Positions 7,174-16,481 of a DNA stretch of 63,096 nt are shown here, one piece after another; position 1 is the stretch's first letter, and the number at the start of each line of letters is the position of its first letter. Source of the stretch: Paenibacillus plantiphilus (lineage in GTDB: Bacteria > Bacillota > Bacilli > Paenibacillales > Paenibacillaceae); assembly GCF_927798095.1 (NCBI RefSeq), contig NZ_CAKMMF010000026.1, positions 1-63,096 of the forward strand, in the 5' to 3' direction. Made by a program: the position numbers and the translations under genes. The notes under the pieces were generated by a model that saw nothing but the letters and a program-made list of their open reading frames with translations, was not told the origin of the DNA and searched no databases.

Positions 7174-8625
7174 GTGTCTGATACCGCTCGACATCCAAGT
7201 CTATTGCAATACTGGTCCATCCGCTATTTCTTGATCATCTCTATAAGCGTCGCTATTCTGATCGCATCCGCAATGTTTATTATCAGGACGGCGGCAACTC
7301 ATCAGCAAACTCGCAGTCTGGAAGCAATGGCGCGTGACGTTGCGTTTCTAGCGGCGGATAACGGCGGAACCTTGCCGAAAAGCCCAACCATGCATAACAT
7401 GCTGGAAAGCATGGTGCGCCAGCATGGCCTGAGCGGCAGACCGATCTTGTATATTCTGGAGAGTGATGGCTCTATCCGGCAGCAGCATCCTTCGGATCCG
7501 CCTGATGGAACGAGACAGTTTGGTCCAATGCTGATAGAAATGCTGACAGGCTCCCCACATGTTCTTGAATTTGAGACGGATGCAAGTGATTTCCCTTACA
7601 TGGTTGCCGTACAGCCGATGCTCCATGAATCCACAATAACCGGCTATTTATTATATTTCGAGAAGAAACAAACCAGACTGAAGGATTTATTCACCAGTTC
7701 CCCGAGGTTTATCTTGCTGTGTACGTTATTGCTGATTGGCTGGGGAATCGTCTATTACATGACCCGAGGGCTAGTCAAGCCGGTAGGAGATGTTGCCCGA
7801 GCCGCTAAGCAAGTGGTAGCGGGTTCCTATGATATTTGCATAAACACAGCATATAAAGAAGCAGAATTTTATAAATTGACGCATTCATTCAATGAAATGA
7901 CGAATCGGCTGGCACGGCTGGAGGCGCTGCGTTCGCAGCTGCTGGCAGGAATCACGAAGGAAATGAAAACCCCTGTCACCACGATCCGCAGTCTGGTTCA
8001 AGCGGTTAAAAATGGCGAGGTCACCGGCGAAGAGGCGGATGCCTATCTGGAGGCATCACTTGAGGAAAGCTATCGCTTCCAGAAAATGATTGAGAAATTG
8101 CTTGAATTCAACCGATACATAGCGGGCGGAGTGTCAGTCGCACGAGAGAGCTGCGATCTGGATAAGCTCCTCACGGAAATCATCGATAGATGGAAGCTTG
8201 CCCAGCATGACAAGAAGTTAAAGGTTGTCCAAGAGACTGCAAGCGATCGAGATGACTGGCAAACATGGATTGACCCCGCTCGTGTAGAGCAGGTGCTGAT
8301 CAACCTGTTGAATAATGCGAGGGATGCTATGCCAAGCAAAGGAACTGTGAGGGTGCTGCTCAAGCATGAGTCTGACAACTTTCTGATTCAAGTGCAGGAT
8401 ACAGGCCGCGGCATATCTCAAGAGAAGAGCGATGATATGTTCGAGCTGTTCTATCGAGGAAGCGATAATACAACACGCGAGCACGGGCTTGGAATCGGAC
8501 TGCCATTCAGCAGATTAATCGCGCGGTCTCTTGGCGGAGATTTGGTATTGTCTGACGGAACCCCTGGGAGGACTACGTTTACACTGATCCTTTCCTCTGA
8601 TCACATCCAGCATACGTCAATCTGA
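7174..8625 (+). CDS. Histidine kinase paralogue lacking the phospho-accepting His
   Basis: The 483-residue protein has the same architecture as the preceding kinase: two membrane helices, a ~140-residue extracellular domain, HAMP, HisKA-like and ATPase domains. In the H box the His is replaced by Lys262 (motif GITKEMKTPVTT; codon AAG at 7957-7959). The ATP-binding boxes are kept (NLLNNARDAM, DTGRGIS, FELFYRG, GLGIGLPF). It should therefore bind ATP but cannot autophosphorylate on the usual residue. It may work as a heterodimer partner or modulator of its neighbour. Start GTG 7174 has AGAGGATTGGGG upstream. Its 3' end overlaps the convergent lipoprotein gene by nine bases. Confidence 0.88.
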   Translation: MSDTARHPSLLQYWSIRYFLIISISVAILIASAMFIIRTAATHQQTRSLEAMARDVAFLAADNGGTLPKSPTMHNMLESMVRQHGLSGRPILYILESDGSIRQQHPSDPPDGTRQFGPMLIEMLTGSPHVLEFETDASDFPYMVAVQPMLHESTITGYLLYFEKKQTRLKDLFTSSPRFILLCTLLLIGWGIVYYMTRGLVKPVGDVARAAKQVVAGSYDICINTAYKEAEFYKLTHSFNEMTNRLARLEALRSQLLAGITKEMKTPVTTIRSLVQAVKNGEVTGEEADAYLEASLEESYRFQKMIEKLLEFNRYIAGGVSVARESCDLDKLLTEIIDRWKLAQHDKKLKVVQETASDRDDWQTWIDPARVEQVLINLLNNARDAMPSKGTVRVLLKHESDNFLIQVQDTGRGISQEKSDDMFELFYRGSDNTTREHGLGIGLPFSRLIARSLGGDLVLSDGTPGRTTFTLILSSDHIQHTSI

Positions 8626-9537
8626 CCCCTCGGTTCGAACACCATGAGCGCGGAAAATTTCCGATAGCTTTGATTGGTTGATTTGTAAATAGAGGTTGAT
8701 CCAATTGAGCATCTGCACTTGATTGGGCGGTATAGCGATGGAGATCGGATCAATCTGATCTTTCATGATGATAAGCTGCAATGCAATGGAGTGTGTCGGA
8801 TTGTTCTCCACCATATCCTTCAGCTGCAATTCATCATAGAATATCGCGGTTATATCGCCTTTTAATGCCGCATTCATCATTTCCTCAACCGTTTGAAACT
8901 GCTTGATTTCGGCTAACGGAAATCGCTCGCTGGCGAAACGGACATAGGAGGTTCCCGCAACTGCGCCGATCTTAACCGGGGTGTTCTTGATTGTTTCCAG
9001 CAACGTTGTATGGGCTTGCTCCAACTGGGCGAGCTTTAATCGATTGACCAGCAATCCCTGATGGAGTGTTAAATAAGGCTGGGAAAATAACGCTCGCTTC
9101 GAACGGGATAACGTTGCGCTAAGTTTGGAGACAGCGATATCCGCTTGCCCCGAAGCCACTTGATCGACTACCTCATCGAACGATTGTGCAGTCCGTATAA
9201 ATTCGACTCCCACCCCGAATTGAGCTGCTATATCGGCAGCCAACTCCACATCAATTCCTGCGAGTGTTCCGGTATCATCCCCATAAAAGAACGGCTCGCG
9301 ATTCCGGGAATAGATCGCCACACGCAATACGCCTCGATCGTATATTCGCTTCATTTCCGGTGAATAATTCGCCAGCTCCTCTTGCGAAACGATTGCCTTC
9401 TTCGACGGCACAGAAGGAACGGCAGCATCCCTTCCCGTTCCCGCATCAGAACCGGCAGCCGAATAGTGCCCTGCTCCACACGCTGCCAATATGCACACCG
9501 ATATGAGTATGGATATAAGAATGAAACCATTTTTCAT
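8617..9537 (-). CDS. Amino-acid-type solute-binding lipoprotein
   Basis: The protein belongs to the SBP_bac_3 family (polar amino acid/glutamine type) and has 306 residues. A signal peptide ends in the lipobox LAAC, predicting a lipid-anchored extracellular protein. The family pattern LRVAIYSRNREPFFYGD, then GIDVELAADIA and ADIAVSKLSAT, is clear. The start is placed at the second Met (9537), six bases after AAGGAAG; the upstream ATG at 9543 is too close to that box. No ABC permease or ATPase is adjacent. Instead it follows a dicarboxylate-type symporter, so it may be a sensory or scavenging protein rather than an importer component. Confidence 0.85.
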   Translation of the reverse strand: MKNGFILISILISVCILAACGAGHYSAAGSDAGTGRDAAVPSVPSKKAIVSQEELANYSPEMKRIYDRGVLRVAIYSRNREPFFYGDDTGTLAGIDVELAADIAAQFGVGVEFIRTAQSFDEVVDQVASGQADIAVSKLSATLSRSKRALFSQPYLTLHQGLLVNRLKLAQLEQAHTTLLETIKNTPVKIGAVAGTSYVRFASERFPLAEIKQFQTVEEMMNAALKGDITAIFYDELQLKDMVENNPTHSIALQLIIMKDQIDPISIAIPPNQVQMLNWINLYLQINQSKLSEIFRAHGVRTEGSD

Positions 9538-9585
9538 ATGCATCTTCCTTCCGCAGCATCGTCACGACTCATGCATCAACCCGGC

Positions 9586-10908
9586 TTATTGAACGCCGTA
9601 ACCAGGAAGCGGCTGTTGTCCGCCTAATCCATCGACTTTCCTCCGGGCATCGGCCTCCCCCTCTGTCTCAGGGCTCTTATTAGCGATGAGCACTGCCGCC
9701 GCACAGTTAATATGAATATTAGATGCGGTAATGATCGGGTTTATCAAGGAATTGACGGCCATTAACAGAATGACCCCTGTACTGTAAGGAAGCTGGAGGG
9801 GAACCGCAACGAGTGAAATCATAGATATAGCTACAATACCTGGAGTTCCGGCGCCCGCAATGGAGGTAAGAACAGATCCAACCCAAATAATGAGCAGCTC
9901 CTGAAGCCCAAGGGGGACTCCATATAACTGAGCAATAAATATAAGTCCCAAGGAATAGATCATCACCATGCTGTAACGGCAGATTACAATGCCTAGAGGA
10001 ACGACCAGATTAACGGAATCGGCATCCAGCTTGAACCGGCTGCGCAGCGCATCAAGTACGGAGGGCATTGTGGCGATGCTGTTTTGTGTTCCGAAGGCGA
10101 TCGTCAATGACTCCTTTAAGCTTCTGAGCGATTCTATGAAAGAAAGCTTTAGCTTGACAGCTATCATAATCCCGCTCGCGATCATCATAATGAGCGCAAT
10201 AATATGAATCAGCCCGGTAAATTTGAACATCGCCACCATTAATCCGGGACCTGTTCCGGCAATTTGCCCTGCCATAATAAATAGAAGCCCGAATGGCAGC
10301 ATATACATCGACCAATAAATTACTTTCTGGAACACCTTGAACAACAAATCAATCATCGTAATAAACTGATGATCGCCCGAACGAGCAGAGAGCAGCCCCA
10401 GAGCCGCGCCCATCACTACAGAGAAGAATAAAATTTGCAAGCTATCGCCTTGACCCAAAGCTACAAATATATTGTCAGGTATCAGATTGAAGATGAAATC
10501 CATCAAACCGCCGCCAACATTTTCGATGTCCGCCGGGACTGAAGAAACCACTGATTCATTATGCTGCAAAACAGTTCCTAGTACCGCTCTGCTGCTTGCG
10601 GGAATTCCCCCGCCCGGTTCAGCCAGCATACCGACAGCAACACCGAGTGTACTGACAATAAACATCCCGGAAATAAACACAATAATCATGCGAGACAGTA
10701 TTTTGGTTGCACTTGGAAACATGAGCAGCCGCCCCACACTCGACACAATGGCTGTAACCATAATCGGAATGACGCACATCTTCAAGAAAGATAAATACAA
10801 ATCACCATAAGGTACAAGCTTCAGAGACAATTCAGGCTGGTATAATCCAAGCATCACACCTGCGGCAATACTCCCCAATATCGTCCATATAGACTTCAAC
10901 CATTCCAT
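9586..10908 (-). CDS. Dicarboxylate/amino acid:cation symporter
   Basis: A 440-residue member of the DAACS (GltP/DctA) family with about eight membrane helices. The conserved region GAGTPGIVAISMIS corresponds to the substrate- and cation-binding hairpin of the family, and the N-terminal FLKMCVIPIMVTAIVSSVG segment is typical. It is expected to import glutamate, aspartate or C4-dicarboxylates with protons or sodium. The ATG at 10908 is preferred, nine bases after AGGTG. It lies directly downstream of the two peptide precursor genes but behind a terminator, and upstream of the binding lipoprotein with a 48-base gap. Confidence 0.88.
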   Translation of the reverse strand: MEWLKSIWTILGSIAAGVMLGLYQPELSLKLVPYGDLYLSFLKMCVIPIMVTAIVSSVGRLLMFPSATKILSRMIIVFISGMFIVSTLGVAVGMLAEPGGGIPASSRAVLGTVLQHNESVVSSVPADIENVGGGLMDFIFNLIPDNIFVALGQGDSLQILFFSVVMGAALGLLSARSGDHQFITMIDLLFKVFQKVIYWSMYMLPFGLLFIMAGQIAGTGPGLMVAMFKFTGLIHIIALIMMIASGIMIAVKLKLSFIESLRSLKESLTIAFGTQNSIATMPSVLDALRSRFKLDADSVNLVVPLGIVICRYSMVMIYSLGLIFIAQLYGVPLGLQELLIIWVGSVLTSIAGAGTPGIVAISMISLVAVPLQLPYSTGVILLMAVNSLINPIITASNIHINCAAAVLIANKSPETEGEADARRKVDGLGGQQPLPGYGVQ

Positions 10909-10960
10909 GAAGCGGCACACCTACATTCCGTATTATAGTGCGATCATATGCCCGTGTGCA

Positions 10961-10999
10961 GAAAGAAGACCCCGATATAATTATAATCGGGGTTCTTTC
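10961..10999 (-). terminator. Terminator between peptide precursors and symporter
   Basis: GAAAGAA-CCCCGAT pairs with ATCGGGG-TCTTCTTTC across a short AT-rich loop. It lies just after the stop of the first precursor gene, so the precursors form their own unit, separate from the symporter. Confidence 0.7.
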
Positions 11000-11018
11000 A
11001 CAGGCCGTTGTCTAATTA

Positions 11019-11213
11019 TTAATAAACTTTGTCGACTCCATCATTAACAGCGCCATTTCCTTTATCAATAGCGTCGTTCGCGCCTTTTTTACCTTTGTCG
11101 ATCAGATCATTGGTCCCTTTTTTAGCCTTTTTGGTAATATCCTTAATGAAACCGCCGCCTGCTACACTTTCCAATTCTGATTCGGATAATTGGCCTTTTT
11201 CTTCTTTACTCAT
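11019..11213 (-). CDS. Double-glycine-leader peptide precursor with a repeat core
   Basis: A 64-residue precursor. The leader LSESELESVAGGG is the bacteriocin-type signal cut after Gly-Gly by C39 peptidases. The predicted ~43-residue core is Lys/Asp/Asn/Gly-rich, has no Cys, and consists of three imperfect 11-residue repeats (KKGTNDLIDKG, KKGANDAIDKG, NGAVNDGVDKV). A GGAGGAATTATCA ribosome binding site precedes the ATG. With no Cys and few Ser/Thr, lanthionine or thiazole modification is unlikely. It may act as an unmodified secreted or signalling peptide. The C39 exporter at 14285-16462 is the expected processing enzyme. Confidence 0.82.
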   Translation of the reverse strand: MSKEEKGQLSESELESVAGGGFIKDITKKAKKGTNDLIDKGKKGANDAIDKGNGAVNDGVDKVY

Positions 11214-11277
11214 TGATAATTCCTCCTACATGGATGGTATTTTTTATCAAACCCCGTTGTACGAACCGGGGGGATGA

Positions 11278-11433
11278 TCACTTGGCGTCAATCGGCAGCG
11301 TTTTATACGGAGGTTTCTCACGGCCTCCATCTTTCTTATTCTTCCCGATAGCATCAAGTAAACCGCCGCCTGCTACATTCTCCAATTCCGATTCAGACAA
11401 CTTGTCCTTCAAATTTTCTTCTTTCGGGCTCAA
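11278..11433 (-). CDS. Second double-glycine-leader peptide precursor
   Basis: A 51-residue frame starts at TTG 11433, nine bases after AAGGAGG. The leader LSESELENVAGGG is almost identical to that of the next gene. The core is short (~28 residues), basic, Lys- and Pro-containing (GLLDAIGKNKK, then REKPPYKTLPIDAK), with no Cys. It is the first gene of a two-precursor unit whose promoter carries the direct-repeat element shared with the export operon. The conserved leader and different cores suggest two secreted peptides, possibly acting together. Confidence 0.8.
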   Translation of the reverse strand: MSPKEENLKDKLSESELENVAGGGLLDAIGKNKKDGGREKPPYKTLPIDAK

Positions 11434-11490
11434 TGTACATTCCTCCTTATATTTCATCTCGTTATTTCTTCTACACCTTGATTGTACAAG

Positions 11491-11524
11491 TCGAAGATGT
11501 CAGCAAAATGTCGAGAATTGAAAT
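11491..11524 (-). promoter_or_regulatory. Promoter element of the precursor genes
   Basis: TCGAAGATG at 11491 and TCGAGAATTGAAA at 11511 form imperfect direct repeats 20 bases apart, with TGTCAG between them. The arrangement closely resembles the element before the export operon at 18662-18701. A TACAAT -10-like box on the minus strand follows at 11488-11483. Confidence 0.45.
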
Positions 11525-11548
11525 ATTGTGAGCCGTTAAGAAATATTT

Positions 11549-14242
11549 TTAGGCCAGCTGCCTCTTGGCCAGTTCGCTAAAGAGACCTTCCCGCTGTATC
11601 AATTCGTCATATGTGCCTGCTTGTACAATATGGCCTTTATCTAATACAAGGATGCGATCGGCATTTCTGATCGTGCTGAGCCGATGAGCGATTACGACAC
11701 GAGTAGCTTTCAGCGACTCCAAGCTCTTGCTGACGATCGCTTGCGTAACATTGTCAAGGGCGCTGGTAGCCTCATCGAACAAAAGTATTCCAGGTTTCTT
11801 AGCGATGGCTCTGGCGATTAAGAGACGCTGACGCTGTCCGCCGGAAAGTGTGCTGCCCCCTTCGGAAACCATCGTATGCATGCCCATAGGCATCTGCCGA
11901 ATATCCTCATCCAGTCCTGCCATTTCTGCTGCTTCCCAAGCCTCGTCAATGGTCAGATTAGACGAGCCCACAATATTGGTGAATATATCGCCAGACATGA
12001 CCTTTCCATTCTGCAGTACGACACCAAACTGGCTGCGCACAGAACGGATGTCCAGCATTTGCAGATCTTGTCCATTTAGCAGAATCGAACCGGATTCAGG
12101 GCTTTCAAAGCCAAGCAGCAGCCGCAGCAGGGTCGATTTGCCGCAGCCCGAAGCGCCGACCAAGGCGATGAATTCACCAGCATGAATGTGCAGATTGAGA
12201 TCATGAAGAACGAATGGCTGATCTGCTTTATAGCGAAAATAAATGTGTTTAACTTCTATTTCCCCCGTCAATTCACCTGGATCATTCCGTGATTCCAGCA
12301 CCTCGGGAATCGTTTGGAGTATCGGCTTCGCTCTCTCATATAGCGGTAAAATGTTCAGGCTCGATACGACTGCTGACGACATCATAAGCATCGCTCCCAG
12401 AAAGGTCGAAAAAGCAGCGTAGAAGGCGATGAATTTTCCCGGGCTAAGTACATTTGAGCCGGAGGCAATCATATAGAACAAGACGATCGTAGTCACGACA
12501 GGAAAAAAAACATTAAAAACGGCATGTATATTGGCTAACGTTCTCGCCCGGAAATCCGTTTCCTTCATTTCCCCGAACAGCTTCGCCCAAATAAGGAAAG
12601 CTCTTTTCTCCGCAGCAGCCATTCGAAATTTAGTAATGCCGTTTATGATTTGCAATATCGTTCCGGTAATTTTCCCTTCTAAATGCAGCAGCATGCGCTG
12701 TCGCTTGACTTGCAATATCCCAATAACAATCGTTACAGCAGTCGCTACGAGAACCATAACAGCAGCGGCAAGCGCCATCTGCACATCATAGTAGAACAAC
12801 AGAAAGAAATTGAAGGAGGAGAAGATTCCGCCGAAAATTGCCGTTATCGCCACCCCTGAAAGCGATTGTCGTATCGCATTAATACTGTTTGCCCGCATGG
12901 AGAGATCACCGGCAGAATAGCCGCGAAAGAAGGTAACCGGCAAACTGAGCAGCCGATCCCATACGGCCGCTTGAATCGAACTGTCCATCCTGCCTTCAAT
13001 CCGCAGCATCGCCATATTGCGAGTCAAATCGAGCAGAAACAATGAAACGATTACAGATAACAGCACTAGTCCCATCTGCAATAGCAGACCGCTGTCCGAA
13101 GCCGGAATGATTCCATCAAACAGGATGCCATTGGCTATCGGTATGAACATGCCCAGTAGTCCTCCGGCAATCCCCATAAGCAGCATGACCACGATATCCC
13201 GCTTCATCGATTTGGGTAACCCGAACTTGATTATATCCATCACTTGCAGCGGCTTTTCCGGCAATGGACGGTAGAACATATAAGCCACAGGAGCGATCGT
13301 TTCGGCGATTTGTCCCGTAACGGGCTGCTCGGAGCCGGTATCGGGATCAACAAGCACGTAAGTTTTGGGCGTCTTCTGAATTAAGGCGACAGGTGAATCA
13401 TGACTCTCGATAAAAGCAAGCAAGGACCCGTTATCATCATGCCACCATCGGTCTTTCAATACGACCTGACGGCAGCGAAATCCTGAATGATTGGCAATAA
13501 GAGCTACCGGATCGCGCGTGTTGTTCAATTGATTGGCATTCGCAGGTCTAACATTTATCCCGATATGCTCCCCAACAATTTTACAAGCGATATAGAGCCT
13601 GTCGCTGCTTGACACATCCGCCCCAGCTTTATTGCGGCTGTTGCTCCTTGTTACAGCTGCCAGCCGATTAAGCGCGCGATCCATAACATCATGATCATTT
13701 TCCACTCTTCGTGAGAGAGCTTGCCGCTCCGCTTCCCATGTTATAGAGCGATTATGCAAATAGTGGTTGTGAGCGGTTTTGTGAAAGGCGGATAATTGTG
13801 CATCAAGTAGATGAAGCTCTTGCGCGGGATTCGATATGTTCAGCGCTGCGGACCAGTCTTGAATCCATGCATGAACTTGCTCAGACAAGGCAGCGTGAAT
13901 GGCGCGATCTGCGCCTGCTTCGAACAACAGCGAGCAATCCACACGCAGCAGTACAGTTCCTGCTAAACCGGCAGCCAGATGTCCCGCCGTTTCATCATTC
14001 GCGGCCTCATCGTGATGATAGCCGAAGAGGATGCGTCCGGCATCCAACCCGAATAGAAATTGGCGCCGGCTAATAATCATACTGTCCCGCATCGTAACGG
14101 CGAAGACATCTACATGACCCGATTGAATATACCAAACGGAAGCCTCATCCGTAATTCTAAGCGGGTTATTTCCTTCAACGCTGCACGCCACGCCATGCTT
14201 AATGAAAAATTGTTCCAACGTCGCATTATCCATCTGGATCAT
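11549..14242 (-). CDS. NHLM-type bacteriocin system ABC transporter (no peptidase)
   Basis: The 897-residue protein matches the long ABC exporter of NHLM-type peptide export systems. An N-terminal region of ~330 residues resembles a cyclic-nucleotide-binding-like fold followed by a degenerate peptidase-like part. Next come six membrane helices (about 355-640) and an ATPase domain with Walker A GASGCGKST, signature LSGGQRQRL and Walker B ILLFDEATSALD. The start is ATG 14242 after GGGGAG. It is 42 bases downstream of the C39 exporter gene and probably pairs with it as a heterodimer or second export step. Confidence 0.88.
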   Translation of the reverse strand: MIQMDNATLEQFFIKHGVACSVEGNNPLRITDEASVWYIQSGHVDVFAVTMRDSMIISRRQFLFGLDAGRILFGYHHDEAANDETAGHLAAGLAGTVLLRVDCSLLFEAGADRAIHAALSEQVHAWIQDWSAALNISNPAQELHLLDAQLSAFHKTAHNHYLHNRSITWEAERQALSRRVENDHDVMDRALNRLAAVTRSNSRNKAGADVSSSDRLYIACKIVGEHIGINVRPANANQLNNTRDPVALIANHSGFRCRQVVLKDRWWHDDNGSLLAFIESHDSPVALIQKTPKTYVLVDPDTGSEQPVTGQIAETIAPVAYMFYRPLPEKPLQVMDIIKFGLPKSMKRDIVVMLLMGIAGGLLGMFIPIANGILFDGIIPASDSGLLLQMGLVLLSVIVSLFLLDLTRNMAMLRIEGRMDSSIQAAVWDRLLSLPVTFFRGYSAGDLSMRANSINAIRQSLSGVAITAIFGGIFSSFNFFLLFYYDVQMALAAAVMVLVATAVTIVIGILQVKRQRMLLHLEGKITGTILQIINGITKFRMAAAEKRAFLIWAKLFGEMKETDFRARTLANIHAVFNVFFPVVTTIVLFYMIASGSNVLSPGKFIAFYAAFSTFLGAMLMMSSAVVSSLNILPLYERAKPILQTIPEVLESRNDPGELTGEIEVKHIYFRYKADQPFVLHDLNLHIHAGEFIALVGASGCGKSTLLRLLLGFESPESGSILLNGQDLQMLDIRSVRSQFGVVLQNGKVMSGDIFTNIVGSSNLTIDEAWEAAEMAGLDEDIRQMPMGMHTMVSEGGSTLSGGQRQRLLIARAIAKKPGILLFDEATSALDNVTQAIVSKSLESLKATRVVIAHRLSTIRNADRILVLDKGHIVQAGTYDELIQREGLFSELAKRQLA

Positions 14243-14284
14243 AGGTGATTCTCCCCGCTTCGAGTCAAGCTTTCAACCCTGCAA

Positions 14285-16462
14285 TTAGTGTTCTTCGATC
14301 AGTTTGACATATGCCCCATTCATGCTCATCAGCTCCTCATGCGTACCTCGCTCGACAACCTTGCCCCTTTGCAGCAGAATAATCTCGTCGGCATCGCGAA
14401 TCGTGCTTAACCGATGCGCGACAATTACACATGTACACCCCCGTCTGCGGAAGCTTGCATCTACCAGCTGTTCGGTCTTCGGGTCCAGCGCGCTCGTCGC
14501 TTCATCCAGAATAAGAATCGAAGGATTGCCGGCTAATGCGCGGGCAATCTCCAGACGCTGGCGCTGCCCTCCGCTGAAGTTGCCGCCGCCTTCCGCAAGC
14601 TCATATTCGTAACCGCCGCTTCTTGAGCTGATCTCGTCATCTATGCAGGCGTCCTTGGCTGCGAGAACCATATTCGCCTCAGGTATGGTCGTGTCCCATA
14701 GCGTTAAATTATCTTTAATCGTCCCTTCGAACATATGAATATCCTGATCGACGACCGCCAATGAATTTGCAATGAGACTGCTTGGCAAGGATCGGCGATT
14801 GACTCCATCGAAGAGAATTTCGCCGGACCATGGCTGATAGATGCCCGCAATCAATTTGGCTACAGTCGATTTCCCGCTGCCTGAACCGCCAACAAGCGCA
14901 ACACGCGACCCGGATCGCAAGCTTATACTGAGGTTCTCTATCATTGGGCCTTCCAATTTGTTATAGCCGAAAGTGACATCCCTCAATTCAACGAATCCCG
15001 CCAGCTTGGTATTCGCAGAGCGTGTCTTGTCATTGCTTGCAAGAGCTGGCTCGGATAATGGAGAGATGTGACTATCCAAATCATGATTCAGCACATCGTC
15101 CAACCGCTTCAAGCCGCTATCGGCTTCTTGCAGGGATGCGCCTAGCTCAACCATTTGGTTGACTGGCCCGATAAAGCTGACTGTCAGACTCTGAAAGGCA
15201 ACGAGCATACCGATCGTCATCATTCCCTCCATCACCTGAAAGCCGCCAACTGCAAGAATCACAGCCGAGCTAACCCCCGTCAATAAGGTAGGAACAGCGC
15301 CTAGTACACTTGAAGAGACTCCAAGCTGCTGCTCTGAATTCATTAATTTGCTCTGATAACCGGACCACTTGGCGAAAAAATCGGATTCGGAGCCACTGGA
15401 TTTAAGTGTTTCAATGATTTGCAAGCCATTCATCGAGACACCCTCCATCTTGCCCTCGTCTTGCAGCAGCCTCATCCCTTGATCGACCCGTTTTCTTGAG
15501 ATGTAGCGCAAAAAAGCGACATTGAGCAATGCGGCCGCAATAGCTATGAACGTAAGCAGGATACTATATTGAAACATCAGCACTAAATAAAATACGATCA
15601 TGATGGAGCTCAGAACGGCAACCGCCAGTTCACCCGACAACAATTGCGCCACCGAATCGTTAATCATCACTCTGCTGCCGATTTCCCCGCTAAACCGCTG
15701 GGAGAAAAATTGGACCGGGAGTCGCAGCACATGCCAGAAGAAACGGCTGGACATACTGAGCGACAGCTTCATCTCCAGCTGCAAAAGATAATATCGCTGC
15801 AGCCAGGTTAATATTGCCCGCATGAAAGCAGTCATCAGCAAGCCGAACAATATGGGAATCAGCCAGCTGCTGTTTTGTCCCAGCAGAACATGATCGATAA
15901 ACACTTTCGTGATGGCTGGAATGGCTAGTCCGGGGATTACCAGAAATAATCCGGCTAAAACCACATAGAATAAAGCCAGCTTCGAGCCCTTTAACCGCTC
16001 CTTCAGCGAGCTTGCCATACCAGGCCTATATCCTTGTATGATGTATTCCGGCGAAGGCTCGAAGACAAGAGCAATGCCCGTAAACGAATTATCGAACTCC
16101 TCATAGGTGACCACTCGCGGGCCCGTGCCCGGATCATTCAAGTACACCTTATCTCCTGCGAATCCCTCCAGGACGACAAAATGATTGAAGTTCCAGTGAA
16201 TGATCATCGGTCCCTGCATCTCTCGCAATTCTTCAGGCTCTTTCTTGTAGCCATCGGCGATCAGACCAAATTTTCTTGCGGCCTTGAGAATGTTGACGGC
16301 CTTGCTGCCGTCTCTGGACACACCGCATTCGACGCGTAGTTCTTCCAGCGGGATAAAGCTCCCATAATAACCGAGCACGATCGCTAATGACGCCGCGCCG
16401 CATTCTACAGCTTCCATCTGCAGCACGGTTGGTGTTTTTGCCCTCTTCGGCGGTTTCATCAC
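14285..16462 (-). CDS. C39 peptidase-containing ABC exporter for double-glycine peptides
   Basis: A 725-residue peptidase/permease/ATPase. The N-terminal C39 domain has catalytic Cys in MEAVECGAAS, His in WNFNHFVVL and Asp in LNDPGTG, all intact. Six membrane helices follow, then an ATPase with Walker A GGSGSGKST, signature FSGGQRQRL and Walker B LILDEATSALD. It should cut the leaders of the two precursors at 11019-11433 after Gly-Gly and export the cores. GTG 16462 or the next codon ATG 16459 is the start, after GGGAG. It belongs to one operon with the secretion protein upstream and the second ABC protein downstream. Confidence 0.92.
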   Translation of the reverse strand: MMKPPKRAKTPTVLQMEAVECGAASLAIVLGYYGSFIPLEELRVECGVSRDGSKAVNILKAARKFGLIADGYKKEPEELREMQGPMIIHWNFNHFVVLEGFAGDKVYLNDPGTGPRVVTYEEFDNSFTGIALVFEPSPEYIIQGYRPGMASSLKERLKGSKLALFYVVLAGLFLVIPGLAIPAITKVFIDHVLLGQNSSWLIPILFGLLMTAFMRAILTWLQRYYLLQLEMKLSLSMSSRFFWHVLRLPVQFFSQRFSGEIGSRVMINDSVAQLLSGELAVAVLSSIMIVFYLVLMFQYSILLTFIAIAAALLNVAFLRYISRKRVDQGMRLLQDEGKMEGVSMNGLQIIETLKSSGSESDFFAKWSGYQSKLMNSEQQLGVSSSVLGAVPTLLTGVSSAVILAVGGFQVMEGMMTIGMLVAFQSLTVSFIGPVNQMVELGASLQEADSGLKRLDDVLNHDLDSHISPLSEPALASNDKTRSANTKLAGFVELRDVTFGYNKLEGPMIENLSISLRSGSRVALVGGSGSGKSTVAKLIAGIYQPWSGEILFDGVNRRSLPSSLIANSLAVVDQDIHMFEGTIKDNLTLWDTTIPEANMVLAAKDACIDDEISSRSGGYEYELAEGGGNFSGGQRQRLEIARALAGNPSILILDEATSALDPKTEQLVDASFRRRGCTCVIVAHRLSTIRDADEIILLQRGKVVERGTHEELMSMNGAYVKLIEEH

Positions 16463-16481
16463 CCGTTCAACTCCCTTGTCA

